Of a DNA stretch of 64,000 nucleotides, positions 41,622 through 50,447 are shown piece after piece (the stretch's first letter is position 1; each line of letters begins with the position of its first letter). Source of the DNA: an uncultured Oscillospiraceae bacterium. GTDB taxonomy: Bacteria > Bacillota > Clostridia > Oscillospirales > Acutalibacteraceae. The stretch is taken from positions 1-64,000 of the forward strand of contig URGJ01000004.1 in the NCBI GenBank assembly GCA_900547445.1, in the 5' to 3' direction. Both the position numbers and the translations under genes were made by a program. The notes under the pieces were generated by a model. That model worked only from the letters and a program-made list of their open reading frames with translations, was not told the origin of the DNA and ran no database searches.

Positions 41622-44036
41622 ATGTCAAAGGCATACGATTACGCAAAAATTGAGAAGAAATGGCAGGATATTTGGGACGAAAAACAGACCTTCGCCGCAA
41701 AGGACGATTATTCTCTGCCTAAGTTTTACGGACTTGTGGAGTTCCCCTACCCGTCGGGACAGGGACTTCATGTAGGTCACCCGCGCTCCTATACGGCGCT
41801 TGATATTGTCTGCCGTAAAAAGAGGCTTGAGGGCTACAACGTGCTTTATCCTATGGGCTGGGACGCCTTCGGTCTTCCTACCGAAAACTTTGCGATAAAG
41901 AATCATATTCACCCGTCTATTGTAACCGAAAATAATATAGCCAATTTTAAAAGACAGCTTAAATCCTTGGGATTCTCCTTTGACTGGAGCAGAGAAATAA
42001 ATACCACCGACCCGTCCTACTATAAGTGGACCCAGTGGATTTTCCTCCAGCTTTTCAAAAAGGGACTTGCCTATAAAAAGAAAATGTCGGTCAACTGGTG
42101 CACCTCCTGCAAGTGCGTGCTTGCAAACGAGGAGGTTGTAAACGGGCATTGCGAGCGTTGCGGCAGCGAGGTTGTTCATAAGGAAAAAAGCCAATGGATG
42201 CTTAAAATCACCGACTATGCCGAAAAGCTGCTCGACGGACTCGACGACGTTGATTTTATCGACCGCGTAAAGACCCAACAGCGCAACTGGATAGGCCGCT
42301 CCTACGGAACACAGGTTAAGTTTACCGCAAGCACAGGCGACGAGTTTGAAATCTTTACAACGAGAGCCGACACACTTTTCGGAGCTACATATATGGTTAT
42401 GTCGCCCGAGCACCCGCTGATTGAAAAGTGGGCGGATAAAATTGAGAATATGGACGAGGTTTTGGCATACAAGCAAGAGGCGGCTAAAAAGTCGGACTTT
42501 GAGCGCACCGAGCTTGCAAAGGACAAGACCGGCGTTGAATTAAAGGGCGTCACCGCAATAAACCCCGTAAATAAAAAAGAGCTTCCGATTTTCATTTCGG
42601 ACTATGTACTTATTTCCTACGGTACGGGCGCTATTATGGCGGTTCCCGCCCACGACGACCGCGACTGGGCGTTTGCAAAGAAGTTCGGACTGCCTATTAT
42701 TGAGGTTGTTTCGGGCGGAGAGGATGTCCAAAACGCACCATATACAGAATGTGCCACAGGTAAAATGGTAAATTCGGGCTTCCTTGACGGGCTTTCTGTG
42801 GAAGAGGCTAAAAAGGCAATGCAGAAGTGGCTTGTCGATAATAATTTAGGCTTTGTTAAGACCAATTACAAGCTTCGCGACTGGGTCTTCTCCCGCCAGC
42901 GTTACTGGGGCGAGCCAATACCTATTGTTTACTGCGAGAAATGCGGATATGTTCCGCTTCCCGAAAGCGAACTGCCGTTGGTACTGCCGAATGTTGACTC
43001 CTACGAGCCGACCGATAACGGCGAATCTCCGCTTGCAAAGATGACCGATTGGGTTAACACCACCTGTCCCCATTGCGGCGGTCACGCGGTAAGGGAGACC
43101 GATACTATGCCCCAGTGGGCGGGCTCCTCGTGGTATTTCCTGCGCTACTGCGACCCGCATAACGATAAGGAATTTGCCTCTAAGGAAGCACTTCGCTACT
43201 GGTGCCCTGTAGACTGGTACAACGGCGGTATGGAGCACACCACCCTCCACCTGCTTTACAGCCGTTTCTGGCATAAATTCCTTTATGATATCGGCGTTGT
43301 TCCCAATCCCGAGCCCTATGCAAAGCGTACAAGCCACGGTATGATTTTGGGCGAAAACGGCGAGAAAATGTCGAAATCGCGCGGAAATGTCGTAAACCCC
43401 GACGATATTGTAAGGGACTACGGCGCGGACACAATGCGCGTTTACGAAATGTTTATAGGCGACTTTGAAAAGGCGGCTCCCTGGAGCCAGTCCTCGATAA
43501 AGGGCAGCAAGCGTTTCCTTGAAAAGGTTTGGGCACTAAATGAAAAGCTTACAGAGGGTGAAAATTACCGTCCCGAGCTTGAATCTGCCTTTAACCGCAC
43601 AATTAAAAAGGTCACCGAGGATATAGAAGGTCTTAAAATGAACACCGCGATTGCGGCGCTTATGTCCTTGCTTAACGATATTCAGGCTACGGGCAGTATC
43701 ACAAGGGGAGAGTACAGAACATATCTGCTTCTCTTAAACCCCTTCGCTCCCCACATGACCGAGGAGCTGTGGGAGCTCTGCGGTTTTAGCGGAATGTTAA
43801 ACGAGGCAAAATGGCCGACCTTTGACCCCGCTAAATGCGTGGATTCGGCTGTTGAGATTGCAATTCAGGTAAACGGCAAAATCAAGGCAAGAATTAACGT
43901 CCCCGCCGATATTGCCGCGCCCGACGCTATAGCCCTTGCAAAAAAGGATTCCGCGGTTGCACAGGCGGTAGAGGGCAAGACTGTAATCAAGGAACTTTAT
44001 GTACCCAAAAAGCTTGTCAACATCGTTGTAAAATAA
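41622..44036 (+). CDS. leuS: leucyl-tRNA synthetase
   Basis: LeuRS charges tRNA-Leu and edits mischarged products. The 804-residue bacterial-type enzyme has the HIGH-like motif in PYPSGQGLHVGHPRSY, a zinc module (CTSCKC..CERCG), the CP1 editing domain with the T-rich GTGAIMAVPAHDDRD segment, and KMSKS in GEKMSKSRGNVV. The length is normal. No T-box is seen upstream; it is only two bases after rsfS. Confidence 0.97.
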   Translation: MSKAYDYAKIEKKWQDIWDEKQTFAAKDDYSLPKFYGLVEFPYPSGQGLHVGHPRSYTALDIVCRKKRLEGYNVLYPMGWDAFGLPTENFAIKNHIHPSIVTENNIANFKRQLKSLGFSFDWSREINTTDPSYYKWTQWIFLQLFKKGLAYKKKMSVNWCTSCKCVLANEEVVNGHCERCGSEVVHKEKSQWMLKITDYAEKLLDGLDDVDFIDRVKTQQRNWIGRSYGTQVKFTASTGDEFEIFTTRADTLFGATYMVMSPEHPLIEKWADKIENMDEVLAYKQEAAKKSDFERTELAKDKTGVELKGVTAINPVNKKELPIFISDYVLISYGTGAIMAVPAHDDRDWAFAKKFGLPIIEVVSGGEDVQNAPYTECATGKMVNSGFLDGLSVEEAKKAMQKWLVDNNLGFVKTNYKLRDWVFSRQRYWGEPIPIVYCEKCGYVPLPESELPLVLPNVDSYEPTDNGESPLAKMTDWVNTTCPHCGGHAVRETDTMPQWAGSSWYFLRYCDPHNDKEFASKEALRYWCPVDWYNGGMEHTTLHLLYSRFWHKFLYDIGVVPNPEPYAKRTSHGMILGENGEKMSKSRGNVVNPDDIVRDYGADTMRVYEMFIGDFEKAAPWSQSSIKGSKRFLEKVWALNEKLTEGENYRPELESAFNRTIKKVTEDIEGLKMNTAIAALMSLLNDIQATGSITRGEYRTYLLLLNPFAPHMTEELWELCGFSGMLNEAKWPTFDPAKCVDSAVEIAIQVNGKIKARINVPADIAAPDAIALAKKDSAVAQAVEGKTVIKELYVPKKLVNIVVK

Positions 44037-44124
44037 TTTACCTCAATTTGCAAAATATTTGTTGCAAATTCTGTTTTCTTGTGTTATTATAATATGTGTT
44101 ATTTGTGTTTTGGAGGTGTAATCT

Positions 44125-44373
44125 GTGGGTGCAGTTGAGATAATTCTCGGAATCGCGGTTATTTTGGTATCTCTAATAATCATCGCGGTCGTTCTTTTGC
44201 AGCAGGGTCACCGCGCCGGCATTAACGGCGCTATTTCCGGCGGAGCCGATACATTCCTTTCCAAAAACAAGGCAAGAACCTTTGACGCACGCCTGTCGCG
44301 CTGGACAAAGTACATCGCAATTCTATTCTTTGTACTGGCGATAGTCGCAAATGTAATTGCTTTAAGGGGATAA
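44125..44373 (+). CDS. secG: preprotein translocase subunit SecG
   Basis: SecG is the small SecYEG subunit. The 82-residue protein has two transmembrane helices (about residues 5-24 and 61-80) flanking the conserved QQGHRAGINGAISGGADTFL loop. GTG 44125 follows TGGAGGTG. A TATAAT lies at 44088-44093 but no matching -35 at proper distance. Confidence 0.93.
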   Translation: MGAVEIILGIAVILVSLIIIAVVLLQQGHRAGINGAISGGADTFLSKNKARTFDARLSRWTKYIAILFFVLAIVANVIALRG

Positions 44374-44399
44374 CCCTTTGGCGTGACTTAAAGTATTGC

Positions 44400-44428
44400 T
44401 TGACTAAGCATCGGAAATATTGTATAAT
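44400..44428 (+). promoter_or_regulatory. promoter of rpsU
   Basis: TTGACT (44400-44405), 17 bases, TATAAT (44423-44428). Confidence 0.8.
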
Positions 44429-44482
44429 AAGTCATGCTATTGAATTATAACCCCTGCTATTTTGCGGAGGGAGGGAATATAA

Positions 44483-44659
44483 ATGAGTCAGGTTAGAATT
44501 AAAGAGAACGAGTCTCTCGATAACGCTTTGCGCCGATTTAAAAGGCAAACCGCTAAGGACGGCGTTATACAGGAGGTTCGCAAAAGAGAGCATTATGAGA
44601 AGCCCTCTGTTAAGCGTAAAAAGAAGTCGGAAGCTGCTCGTAAAAGAAAGTTCCGCTAA
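44483..44659 (+). CDS. rpsU: 30S ribosomal protein S21
   Basis: The 58-residue basic protein, MSQVRIKENESLDNALRRFK, ends KKKSEAARKRKFR, typical of S21. GGAGGGAGG precedes ATG 44483. It forms its own short transcript between a consensus promoter and a strong terminator. Confidence 0.96.
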   Translation: MSQVRIKENESLDNALRRFKRQTAKDGVIQEVRKREHYEKPSVKRKKKSEAARKRKFR

Positions 44660-44670
44660 TATTTGGTTTT

Positions 44671-44700
44671 AAAAAAGCGGTTTTTTTAAACCGCTTTTTT
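44671..44700. terminator. terminator after rpsU
   Basis: AAAAAAGCGGTTT (44671-44683) pairs with AAACCGCTTTTTT (44688-44700), a symmetrical stem with a T run. Confidence 0.9.
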
Positions 44701-44716
44701 CTATTGTGAGGTAGTT

Positions 44717-45220
44717 ATGCTTTTAAAGCCCGATATAAAATTAAACCGAGTTACCGATATAAGTACCGATTTACTTAAAAAATACGGTATAAAAGCGCTT
44801 ATTCTAGATGTTGATAACACCCTTTCCACACATCACGGCGAGGTGCTTACCGACGGACTTGAGGATTGGCTTTGTAAAATGAGGGAAAACGGCGTAAAGC
44901 TTGTTATTTTATCAAATTCAAAGCAGGCGCGTGTTGAACCGTTCGCAAAAAAAATAGGTCTTCCCTTTATCAGTATGGGACTTAAGCCCTTGCCCTTTAA
45001 GTTTTCTTCCGCTCGGAAATTACTCGGCGCGAAGAAGTGCGAGACCGCTATTGTCGGCGACCAGATTTTTACCGATACCTTAGGCGGCAACCTTTACGGC
45101 GTTACAACGATTCTGCTTGACCCGATAAAGCTTGAAAGCTCTAAAAGCTTTAAATTTAAGCGCAAAATCGAGCGCGCTGTGTATAAAATTTATAAAATAA
45201 AAAACACGGAGGTAGAGTGA
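44717..45220 (+). CDS. yqeG: YqeG family HAD-IIIA phosphatase
   Basis: The 167-residue HAD phosphatase has motif I LDVDNTL (catalytic Asp), motif II VILSNSKQ, and motif III-IV GDQIFTDTLGGN. YqeG proteins are sequence-related to PGP phosphatases; the substrate in bacteria is not settled. It overlaps the AP-endonuclease gene. Confidence 0.9.
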   Translation: MLLKPDIKLNRVTDISTDLLKKYGIKALILDVDNTLSTHHGEVLTDGLEDWLCKMRENGVKLVILSNSKQARVEPFAKKIGLPFISMGLKPLPFKFSSARKLLGAKKCETAIVGDQIFTDTLGGNLYGVTTILLDPIKLESSKSFKFKRKIERAVYKIYKIKNTEVE

Positions 45221-45222
45221 TT

Positions 45223-46074
45223 ATGCCGAAATTCGGTCCTGCCGGAAATTCCGAAAGCTTCGCGGCTTTAGGTTATAAAAACAGTCTCCAAGTCCCCGAG
45301 TATATAGTAGAAATGGGGCTTGACTGCTATGAGTATCAATGTGGCAGAGGGGTAAATATAGGCGAGGATAAGGCGAGACAGCTCGGGGAAAAAGCTAAGG
45401 CTGCAGGCGTTTCGCTCTCCCTTCACGCTCCGTATTATATTTCAATGTCCTCGGTCGAGGAGGAAAAAAGGCTCAATTCGATTAATTACATCTTAGCCTC
45501 CGCTAAAGCCGTCAACTCTATGGGCGGTGACAGGATAGTAGTACACACGGGCTCCTGCGGTAAAATCACACGTGAGCAGGCGCTGACGTTTGCTTTAGAC
45601 ACAATGAAAAAAGCCCTTGACGCTCTTGACAGAGAAGGTCTCGGTCACATCCATATATGCCCTGAAACCATGGGTAAGGTAAATCAGCTCGGCACGCTTA
45701 ACGAGGTTTTAGAGCTTTGCAGGCTTGACGAGCGTCTTATTCCCTGTATCGATTTCGGTCATCTGAACGCCCGAGATTTAGGTATTCTAAAAATAACGGC
45801 GGATTTTGAGAATATATTTACCTCAATACAAAACGCGCTCGGTACGGACAGGCTTAAATGCTTTCATTCGCATTTTTCAAAAATTGAATACACTACAGGC
45901 GGCGAAAAACGCCACCTTACCTTTGAGGATACGGTTTTCGGCCCTGATTTTGAACCCGTAATGGAGCTTACCTATAAGTACGGCTGCGACCCGACCTTTA
46001 TCTGCGAATCGGCGGGAACACAGGCGGAAGACGCAAAGAAAATGAAGGATTACTATTTATCACTTAAAAAATAA
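45223..46074 (+). CDS. nfo: endonuclease IV-like TIM-barrel protein
   Basis: A product of about 283 residues with the AP-endonuclease 2 (xylose-isomerase-like TIM barrel) fold: SLHAPYYISM, RIVVHTGSCG, ICPETMGK, PCIDFGHLNAR and CFHSHFSKIEYTTGGEKRH provide the metal-binding His, Glu and Asp residues of Nfo. It probably cuts DNA at abasic sites, although some relatives lack that activity. Start ATG 45223 is preferred; GTG 45217 is possible. It follows yqeG closely. Confidence 0.82.
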   Translation: MPKFGPAGNSESFAALGYKNSLQVPEYIVEMGLDCYEYQCGRGVNIGEDKARQLGEKAKAAGVSLSLHAPYYISMSSVEEEKRLNSINYILASAKAVNSMGGDRIVVHTGSCGKITREQALTFALDTMKKALDALDREGLGHIHICPETMGKVNQLGTLNEVLELCRLDERLIPCIDFGHLNARDLGILKITADFENIFTSIQNALGTDRLKCFHSHFSKIEYTTGGEKRHLTFEDTVFGPDFEPVMELTYKYGCDPTFICESAGTQAEDAKKMKDYYLSLKK

Positions 46075-46086
46075 AGAGGTGTTACC

Positions 46087-48678
46087 ATGATATGGCACAG
46101 TACCGCTTGCGACGGGATACTTCGCGAGTTAGAGGTTGATGATAAAAAGGGACTGCCTAACGGCGTTGCCGAAATGCGGCTTGAACAGAACGGCAGAAAT
46201 ATTATCGCAAGCGTTGATAAGCCGACCTATTTTAAAAGATTTTTATCTCAGCTTAAAAGCAAGACCGTAATTGCACTTATTGTTATCGCATTGCTTTCAT
46301 TTGCGGTTTCGTTAATGTATAAAGAAGCAGACTTTTTTGCGCCACTGCTTATTGTAGCTATCGTGCTCATAAACGCCGCGATAAGCGCATATCATCTGCA
46401 TAACTGCGACAATGCGCTTGACAGTATGAAGAGCATTACAAACCCCTCTGTTACGGTCCTGAGAGAGGGCATTGTGCGAACAGTCGACTCCTCGCTTTTA
46501 GTCCCGGGAGACATAATATTGCTCGAGACGGGCGACTTTATATCGGCAGATGCAAGGATAATAGAATCAAACGAGCTTCGCTGTAACGAGTCTATGCTAA
46601 CGGGCGATGAAATACCCGTAGAAAAGAACGGGGACGAGGTTTTCGAGGATATAACCGCCGTAGAAAATCGTTCAAATATGGTATTTTCGGGCACAAGCGT
46701 TGTACACGGCAACGCTAAAGCGGTTGTAGTAGCCACGGGGCTTAACACCGAAATCGGAAGAACCTCGGCTATCCTGCAGCAGACGGGCGAGAAATCACTC
46801 CCCCTTGAAGGCGAGCTTGACAGCATAGGCAAAATAGTGAATATTATCATTCTCAGCATTTGCCTTATTGTTTTTATAATCGGAATGGTGCTGAATTTCA
46901 ACAGCGGAAATTTTGCTTCTACAACCCTTAAAATGCTCATGAACGCGGTCGCGCTCGCTGTAGCGGCTATTCCCGAGGGGCTTCCCGCGATTGCCACTAT
47001 TGTAATAGCAATCGGTATAAAGCGTATTTTTGAGGATAAAATTATCATCAAGGATTCGGAGGCTTTAGAATTGCTCGGAAAGACAAATGTTATCTGCGCG
47101 GATAAAACGGGAGTGCTTACACGCAATAAAATGCAGTTATGCAAAATATTTGACGGCGATAAGCTAACCGATTTGGAAAATGAGCCTACCGGCGAAAAAA
47201 CGGCGCTTGTGCTTAAGCTTGCGACCGCCTGCTCAACCCTTAAGAACGATTCTACAGAGGACGCGATTAAAAATGCCTGTCTGGCGTACAACTCTATGTC
47301 AGAAAAGGATATAGAAAGCCTTTTTCCGAAGCTGGCGGTTATACCGTTTGACTCTGAGCGTAAGACGATGACGGTTATCACAATGATAAATGAAAAGCCC
47401 TTTGCTATTGTAAAGGGCGCGCCTGAAATCGTTGTGCCCAACTGCGTTGGTTGTAAAAATGAGGCAATATTAAAGCTCAACGATACCCTTGCGGACGAAG
47501 CGCTCAGAATTGTAGCTATAGCGATGCGCCCGCTCGATAATATTCCCGCGAATCCCAACCCCGAGGATATTGAGCGAACTCTTACCTTTGTTGGCCTGTT
47601 AGGACTTTACGATCCTCCGCGCGACTCGGTTATAGAGGATATAAAAACCTGCGAGCGGGCGGGAATTAAAACTGTTATGATTACTGGCGACAATCTTACT
47701 ACTGCTTGCTCTGTTGCTCGCAGAATAGGCATTTTAAAGGATAGCGACAAGGCCGTTACAGGCGATGAGCTTGCCGAAATGAGTGATGAGGAATTAACTG
47801 CTTCGATTTCGGATTATACGGTTTTCGCCAGAGTTTCTCCCAATGATAAGCTGCGTATTGTAAAGGCGTTAAAGGAGTCGGGAAATATTGTTACCGTAAC
47901 GGGCGACAGTATTCATGACGGCGACGCCCTCGCCGCCGCCGATGTCGGTTGTGCAATAGGGAAATTCGGTGCGGATGTTGCGAAGGGCAGTGCAGATATT
48001 GTTATATCCAATAACCGCTTTGATTCGATTGTCTGTGCCGTAAGGGAAAGCCGCGGACTTTTTGACAATATAAAAAAATCGGTGTATTATCTGTTTTCCT
48101 GCAACTTTGCGGAGCTTATAACAATACTTTTCGGAATGATTATCTTCTCTGATATGCCGCTTGCCGCGGTACAGCTTTTGTGGATTAATCTGCTGACCGA
48201 TTGCGCCCCCGCCATTTCGCTTAGTATGGAAAGGGCGGAGGATTCGGCTATGAGGCGCAAGCCATATACTACTCTCGGGAAAATCTTTGATTTAGGAGCC
48301 GTAGCCTCAATAGCGCTTCAAAGCATATTTATCGCCGTTATGACACTCATTGCGTTTTCGGTAGGGGAGAAAACGGGCGAGGCTGACGCTGTGACAATGG
48401 CGTTCGCGGTACTCGGTATGTCGCAGATTTTCCATTGCTATAACAGCAAGCTCGAGGGAACGCTTATCAGCAAAAGGCTTTTTTCAAACAGACTTTTAAA
48501 CCTTGCCGCCGCGCTTACCCTTTTTATAATTATTTTCTTGGTACTCACTCCCGCAGGCTATGTTTTCGGAATGACAACCCTTACATTTAAACAGTTTGCG
48601 TTATCGTTACTGCTTTCATTCCTTATCGTTCCTATGTGTGAAGTAATTAAGCTCGTTAAACGTATTCTCTCAAAGTAA
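46087..48678 (+). CDS. PMCA/SERCA-like P-type ATPase with altered motifs
   Basis: This 863-residue cation pump resembles bacterial Ca2+-ATPases (P2A/B). Residues that bind Ca2+ in SERCA are kept: Glu297 in PEGLP, Asn673 and Glu676 in helix M5, and Asn701, Thr704 and Asp705 in M6. The phosphorylated Asp339 is present, but DKTGT reads DKTGV. The A-domain TGES reads TGDE (172-175), and TGDGVND reads TGDSIHD (605-611). KGAPE, DPPR and MITGDN are normal. About ten membrane helices are predicted. It lies between the nfo-like gene and luxS. Transport may be slowed or regulated, or a family-level variant may be involved. Confidence 0.88.
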   Translation: MIWHSTACDGILRELEVDDKKGLPNGVAEMRLEQNGRNIIASVDKPTYFKRFLSQLKSKTVIALIVIALLSFAVSLMYKEADFFAPLLIVAIVLINAAISAYHLHNCDNALDSMKSITNPSVTVLREGIVRTVDSSLLVPGDIILLETGDFISADARIIESNELRCNESMLTGDEIPVEKNGDEVFEDITAVENRSNMVFSGTSVVHGNAKAVVVATGLNTEIGRTSAILQQTGEKSLPLEGELDSIGKIVNIIILSICLIVFIIGMVLNFNSGNFASTTLKMLMNAVALAVAAIPEGLPAIATIVIAIGIKRIFEDKIIIKDSEALELLGKTNVICADKTGVLTRNKMQLCKIFDGDKLTDLENEPTGEKTALVLKLATACSTLKNDSTEDAIKNACLAYNSMSEKDIESLFPKLAVIPFDSERKTMTVITMINEKPFAIVKGAPEIVVPNCVGCKNEAILKLNDTLADEALRIVAIAMRPLDNIPANPNPEDIERTLTFVGLLGLYDPPRDSVIEDIKTCERAGIKTVMITGDNLTTACSVARRIGILKDSDKAVTGDELAEMSDEELTASISDYTVFARVSPNDKLRIVKALKESGNIVTVTGDSIHDGDALAAADVGCAIGKFGADVAKGSADIVISNNRFDSIVCAVRESRGLFDNIKKSVYYLFSCNFAELITILFGMIIFSDMPLAAVQLLWINLLTDCAPAISLSMERAEDSAMRRKPYTTLGKIFDLGAVASIALQSIFIAVMTLIAFSVGEKTGEADAVTMAFAVLGMSQIFHCYNSKLEGTLISKRLFSNRLLNLAAALTLFIIIFLVLTPAGYVFGMTTLTFKQFALSLLLSFLIVPMCEVIKLVKRILSK

Positions 48679-48690
48679 GAGGTGTTTCAG

Positions 48691-49158
48691 GTGGAAAAAA
48701 TTGAAAGCTTCAGAATAAATCATTTAAAGCTTCTGCCCGGGCTTTATGTTTCAAGAAAGGATAAAAGGGACGGGATTACGGTTACAACCTTTGATTTAAG
48801 AATAACTGCGCCTAACAGAGAGCCTGTTATAGATATGCCCGCGCTCCATACAATAGAGCACCTCGGAGCGACCTTTCTTCGCTCGGGCGATAAAAAGGAC
48901 AGTATTGTTTATTTCGGACCTATGGGCTGCAGAACGGGCTTTTACCTTGTTATGTTCGGTAATTTACGTTCGGAGGACGTATTTTCGCCGGTTTGCGATA
49001 TGTGCGATTTCATTATTTCCTACGAGGGTGACATTCCCGGGGCAACGCCCGCTGAATGCGGAAATTACTCCGAACAAAATCTTAATATGGCAAAATACTA
49101 TATCGGAAAATACAGGGAAAGCCTTTTAAACTACAGGCGCTTTACCTATCCCGAATAA
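48691..49158 (+). CDS. luxS: S-ribosylhomocysteine lyase
   Basis: LuxS splits S-ribosylhomocysteine to homocysteine and DPD, the AI-2 precursor. The 155-residue metal enzyme has HTIEHLGATFLR (His-x3-Glu-His metal/catalytic motif), GPMGCRTGFYL with the catalytic Cys, and PGATPAECGNY with the remaining conserved Cys. GTG 48691 has AAGAGGTG upstream. No pfs gene is visible in the window, so the pathway partner lies elsewhere. Confidence 0.95.
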   Translation: MEKIESFRINHLKLLPGLYVSRKDKRDGITVTTFDLRITAPNREPVIDMPALHTIEHLGATFLRSGDKKDSIVYFGPMGCRTGFYLVMFGNLRSEDVFSPVCDMCDFIISYEGDIPGATPAECGNYSEQNLNMAKYYIGKYRESLLNYRRFTYPE

Positions 49159-49174
49159 AAGGGCGGATATATTA

Positions 49175-49366
49175 ATGGACATAAAAGTTGGCGACAGGCT
49201 TTTGATGAAAAAAAAGCACCCCTGCGGCGCGGATACCTTTACTGTAACAAGAATAGGTATGGATTTTCGCTTAAGATGCGACGGCTGCGGAAGAGAGGTA
49301 ATGGTGCCGAGGGTTAAGGCGGAAAAGAGCCTTAAAAAAATAATCAGGGCGGACGGAGAAGAATAA
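49175..49366 (+). CDS. DUF951 small protein
   Basis: The 63-residue protein MDIKVGDRLLMKKKHPCGAD has HPCG and CDGCG, giving a possible zinc site; it matches DUF951. In Bacillota it is often near the ychF or prfA region. Its function is unknown. It ends one base into the prfA start (TAATG). Confidence 0.82.
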   Translation: MDIKVGDRLLMKKKHPCGADTFTVTRIGMDFRLRCDGCGREVMVPRVKAEKSLKKIIRADGEE

Positions 49367-50442
49367 TGTTTGATAAGCTTGAAACGGTTGTAAACCGTTA
49401 TGAACAGATATCGGTGGAGTTATCCCGTCCCGAGACGGCGGGAGATAACCTGCTTTTCACGAAATTGATGAAGGAGCACGCGGAGCTTACACCGATAGTT
49501 GAAAAATACCGCGAGTATACGGCGGCTAAGACCTCTGAAAAAGAGGCACTTGAAATACTCTCCGAAAGCGGTCTTGACAAGGATTTTAAGGAGCTTGCCG
49601 AGGAGGAGCTTAAAACCGCTAAGGCGGATATTGAAAGATGCTCCGAGGAACTTAAAATCCTGCTTCTCCCAAAAGACCCGAACGACGAGAAAAACGTTAT
49701 CGTGGAGATCCGCGGCGGCGCGGGCGGCGAGGAGGCGGCGCTTTTCGCGGGCACGCTTTACAGAATGTATACAATGTATTCCGAGTCAAAACGCTGGAGC
49801 ATTGAGGTTATAAACGCTAACGAAACCGAGCTCGGCGGTTATAAGGAAATCGTGTTTATGATAGAGGGCGCCGGGGCATATTCACGCCTAAAATACGAAA
49901 GTGGAGTTCACCGTGTTCAGAGAGTACCCGACACCGAAACTCAGGGGCGTATTCATACCTCGACCGTCACCGTCGCGGTACTGCCCGAGGCGGAGGATGT
50001 GGAATTGGAAATCAACCCCGCCGACCTTAAAATAGATACCTTCCGTTCATCGGGCGCCGGGGGTCAGCATATTAACAAGACCTCCTCGGCTATAAGAGTT
50101 ACCCATATTCCGACAGGCACGGTGGTTGAATGTCAGGACGAGCGGAGCCAGTATAAAAATAAGGATAAAGCCCTTAAAATTCTGCGCTCTCGCCTGCTTG
50201 ACGCGGCACAGAGAGAACACGACGAGGCGATAGCCTCCGACCGTAAATCGCAGGTAGGAACGGGTGACAGGAGCGAGAGAATCCGTACCTACAACTATCC
50301 GCAGGGACGGGTCACCGACCACAGAATAGGGCTTACGCTTTATAAGCTTGAACAGATTTTAAACGGCGACCTTGACGAGGTTGTGGACGCGCTCACAACA
50401 TATTACAGAACCGAAGCGTTAAAGGCGGAAAACGAGGGATAA
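49366..50442 (+). CDS. prfA: peptide chain release factor 1
   Basis: RF1 ends translation at UAA and UAG. The 358-residue product has the PxT-type tripeptide region near HRVQRVPDTETQGRIHTST, and the catalytic GGQ loop in SSGAGGQHINKTSSAIR. Length is normal. The usual neighbour prmC, which methylates the GGQ glutamine, is not next to it. RF1 presence fits TAG being a real stop in this genome. Confidence 0.97.
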   Translation: MFDKLETVVNRYEQISVELSRPETAGDNLLFTKLMKEHAELTPIVEKYREYTAAKTSEKEALEILSESGLDKDFKELAEEELKTAKADIERCSEELKILLLPKDPNDEKNVIVEIRGGAGGEEAALFAGTLYRMYTMYSESKRWSIEVINANETELGGYKEIVFMIEGAGAYSRLKYESGVHRVQRVPDTETQGRIHTSTVTVAVLPEAEDVELEINPADLKIDTFRSSGAGGQHINKTSSAIRVTHIPTGTVVECQDERSQYKNKDKALKILRSRLLDAAQREHDEAIASDRKSQVGTGDRSERIRTYNYPQGRVTDHRIGLTLYKLEQILNGDLDEVVDALTTYYRTEALKAENEG

Positions 50443-50447
50443 TTTTA

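Noticed and set aside
41625..42476. 283-codon antisense frame within leuS
   Set aside because: No ribosome binding site and no recognisable domain; leuS on the other strand is unambiguous.
44062..44093. Promoter for secG (TTGCAA and TATAAT)
   Set aside because: The spacing is 20 bases, too long for a confident sigma-A call.
46392..47558. 388-codon antisense frame within the P-type ATPase gene
   Set aside because: Ser/Ile-rich composition is that of a reverse-strand shadow; the sense strand is a clear P-type ATPase.
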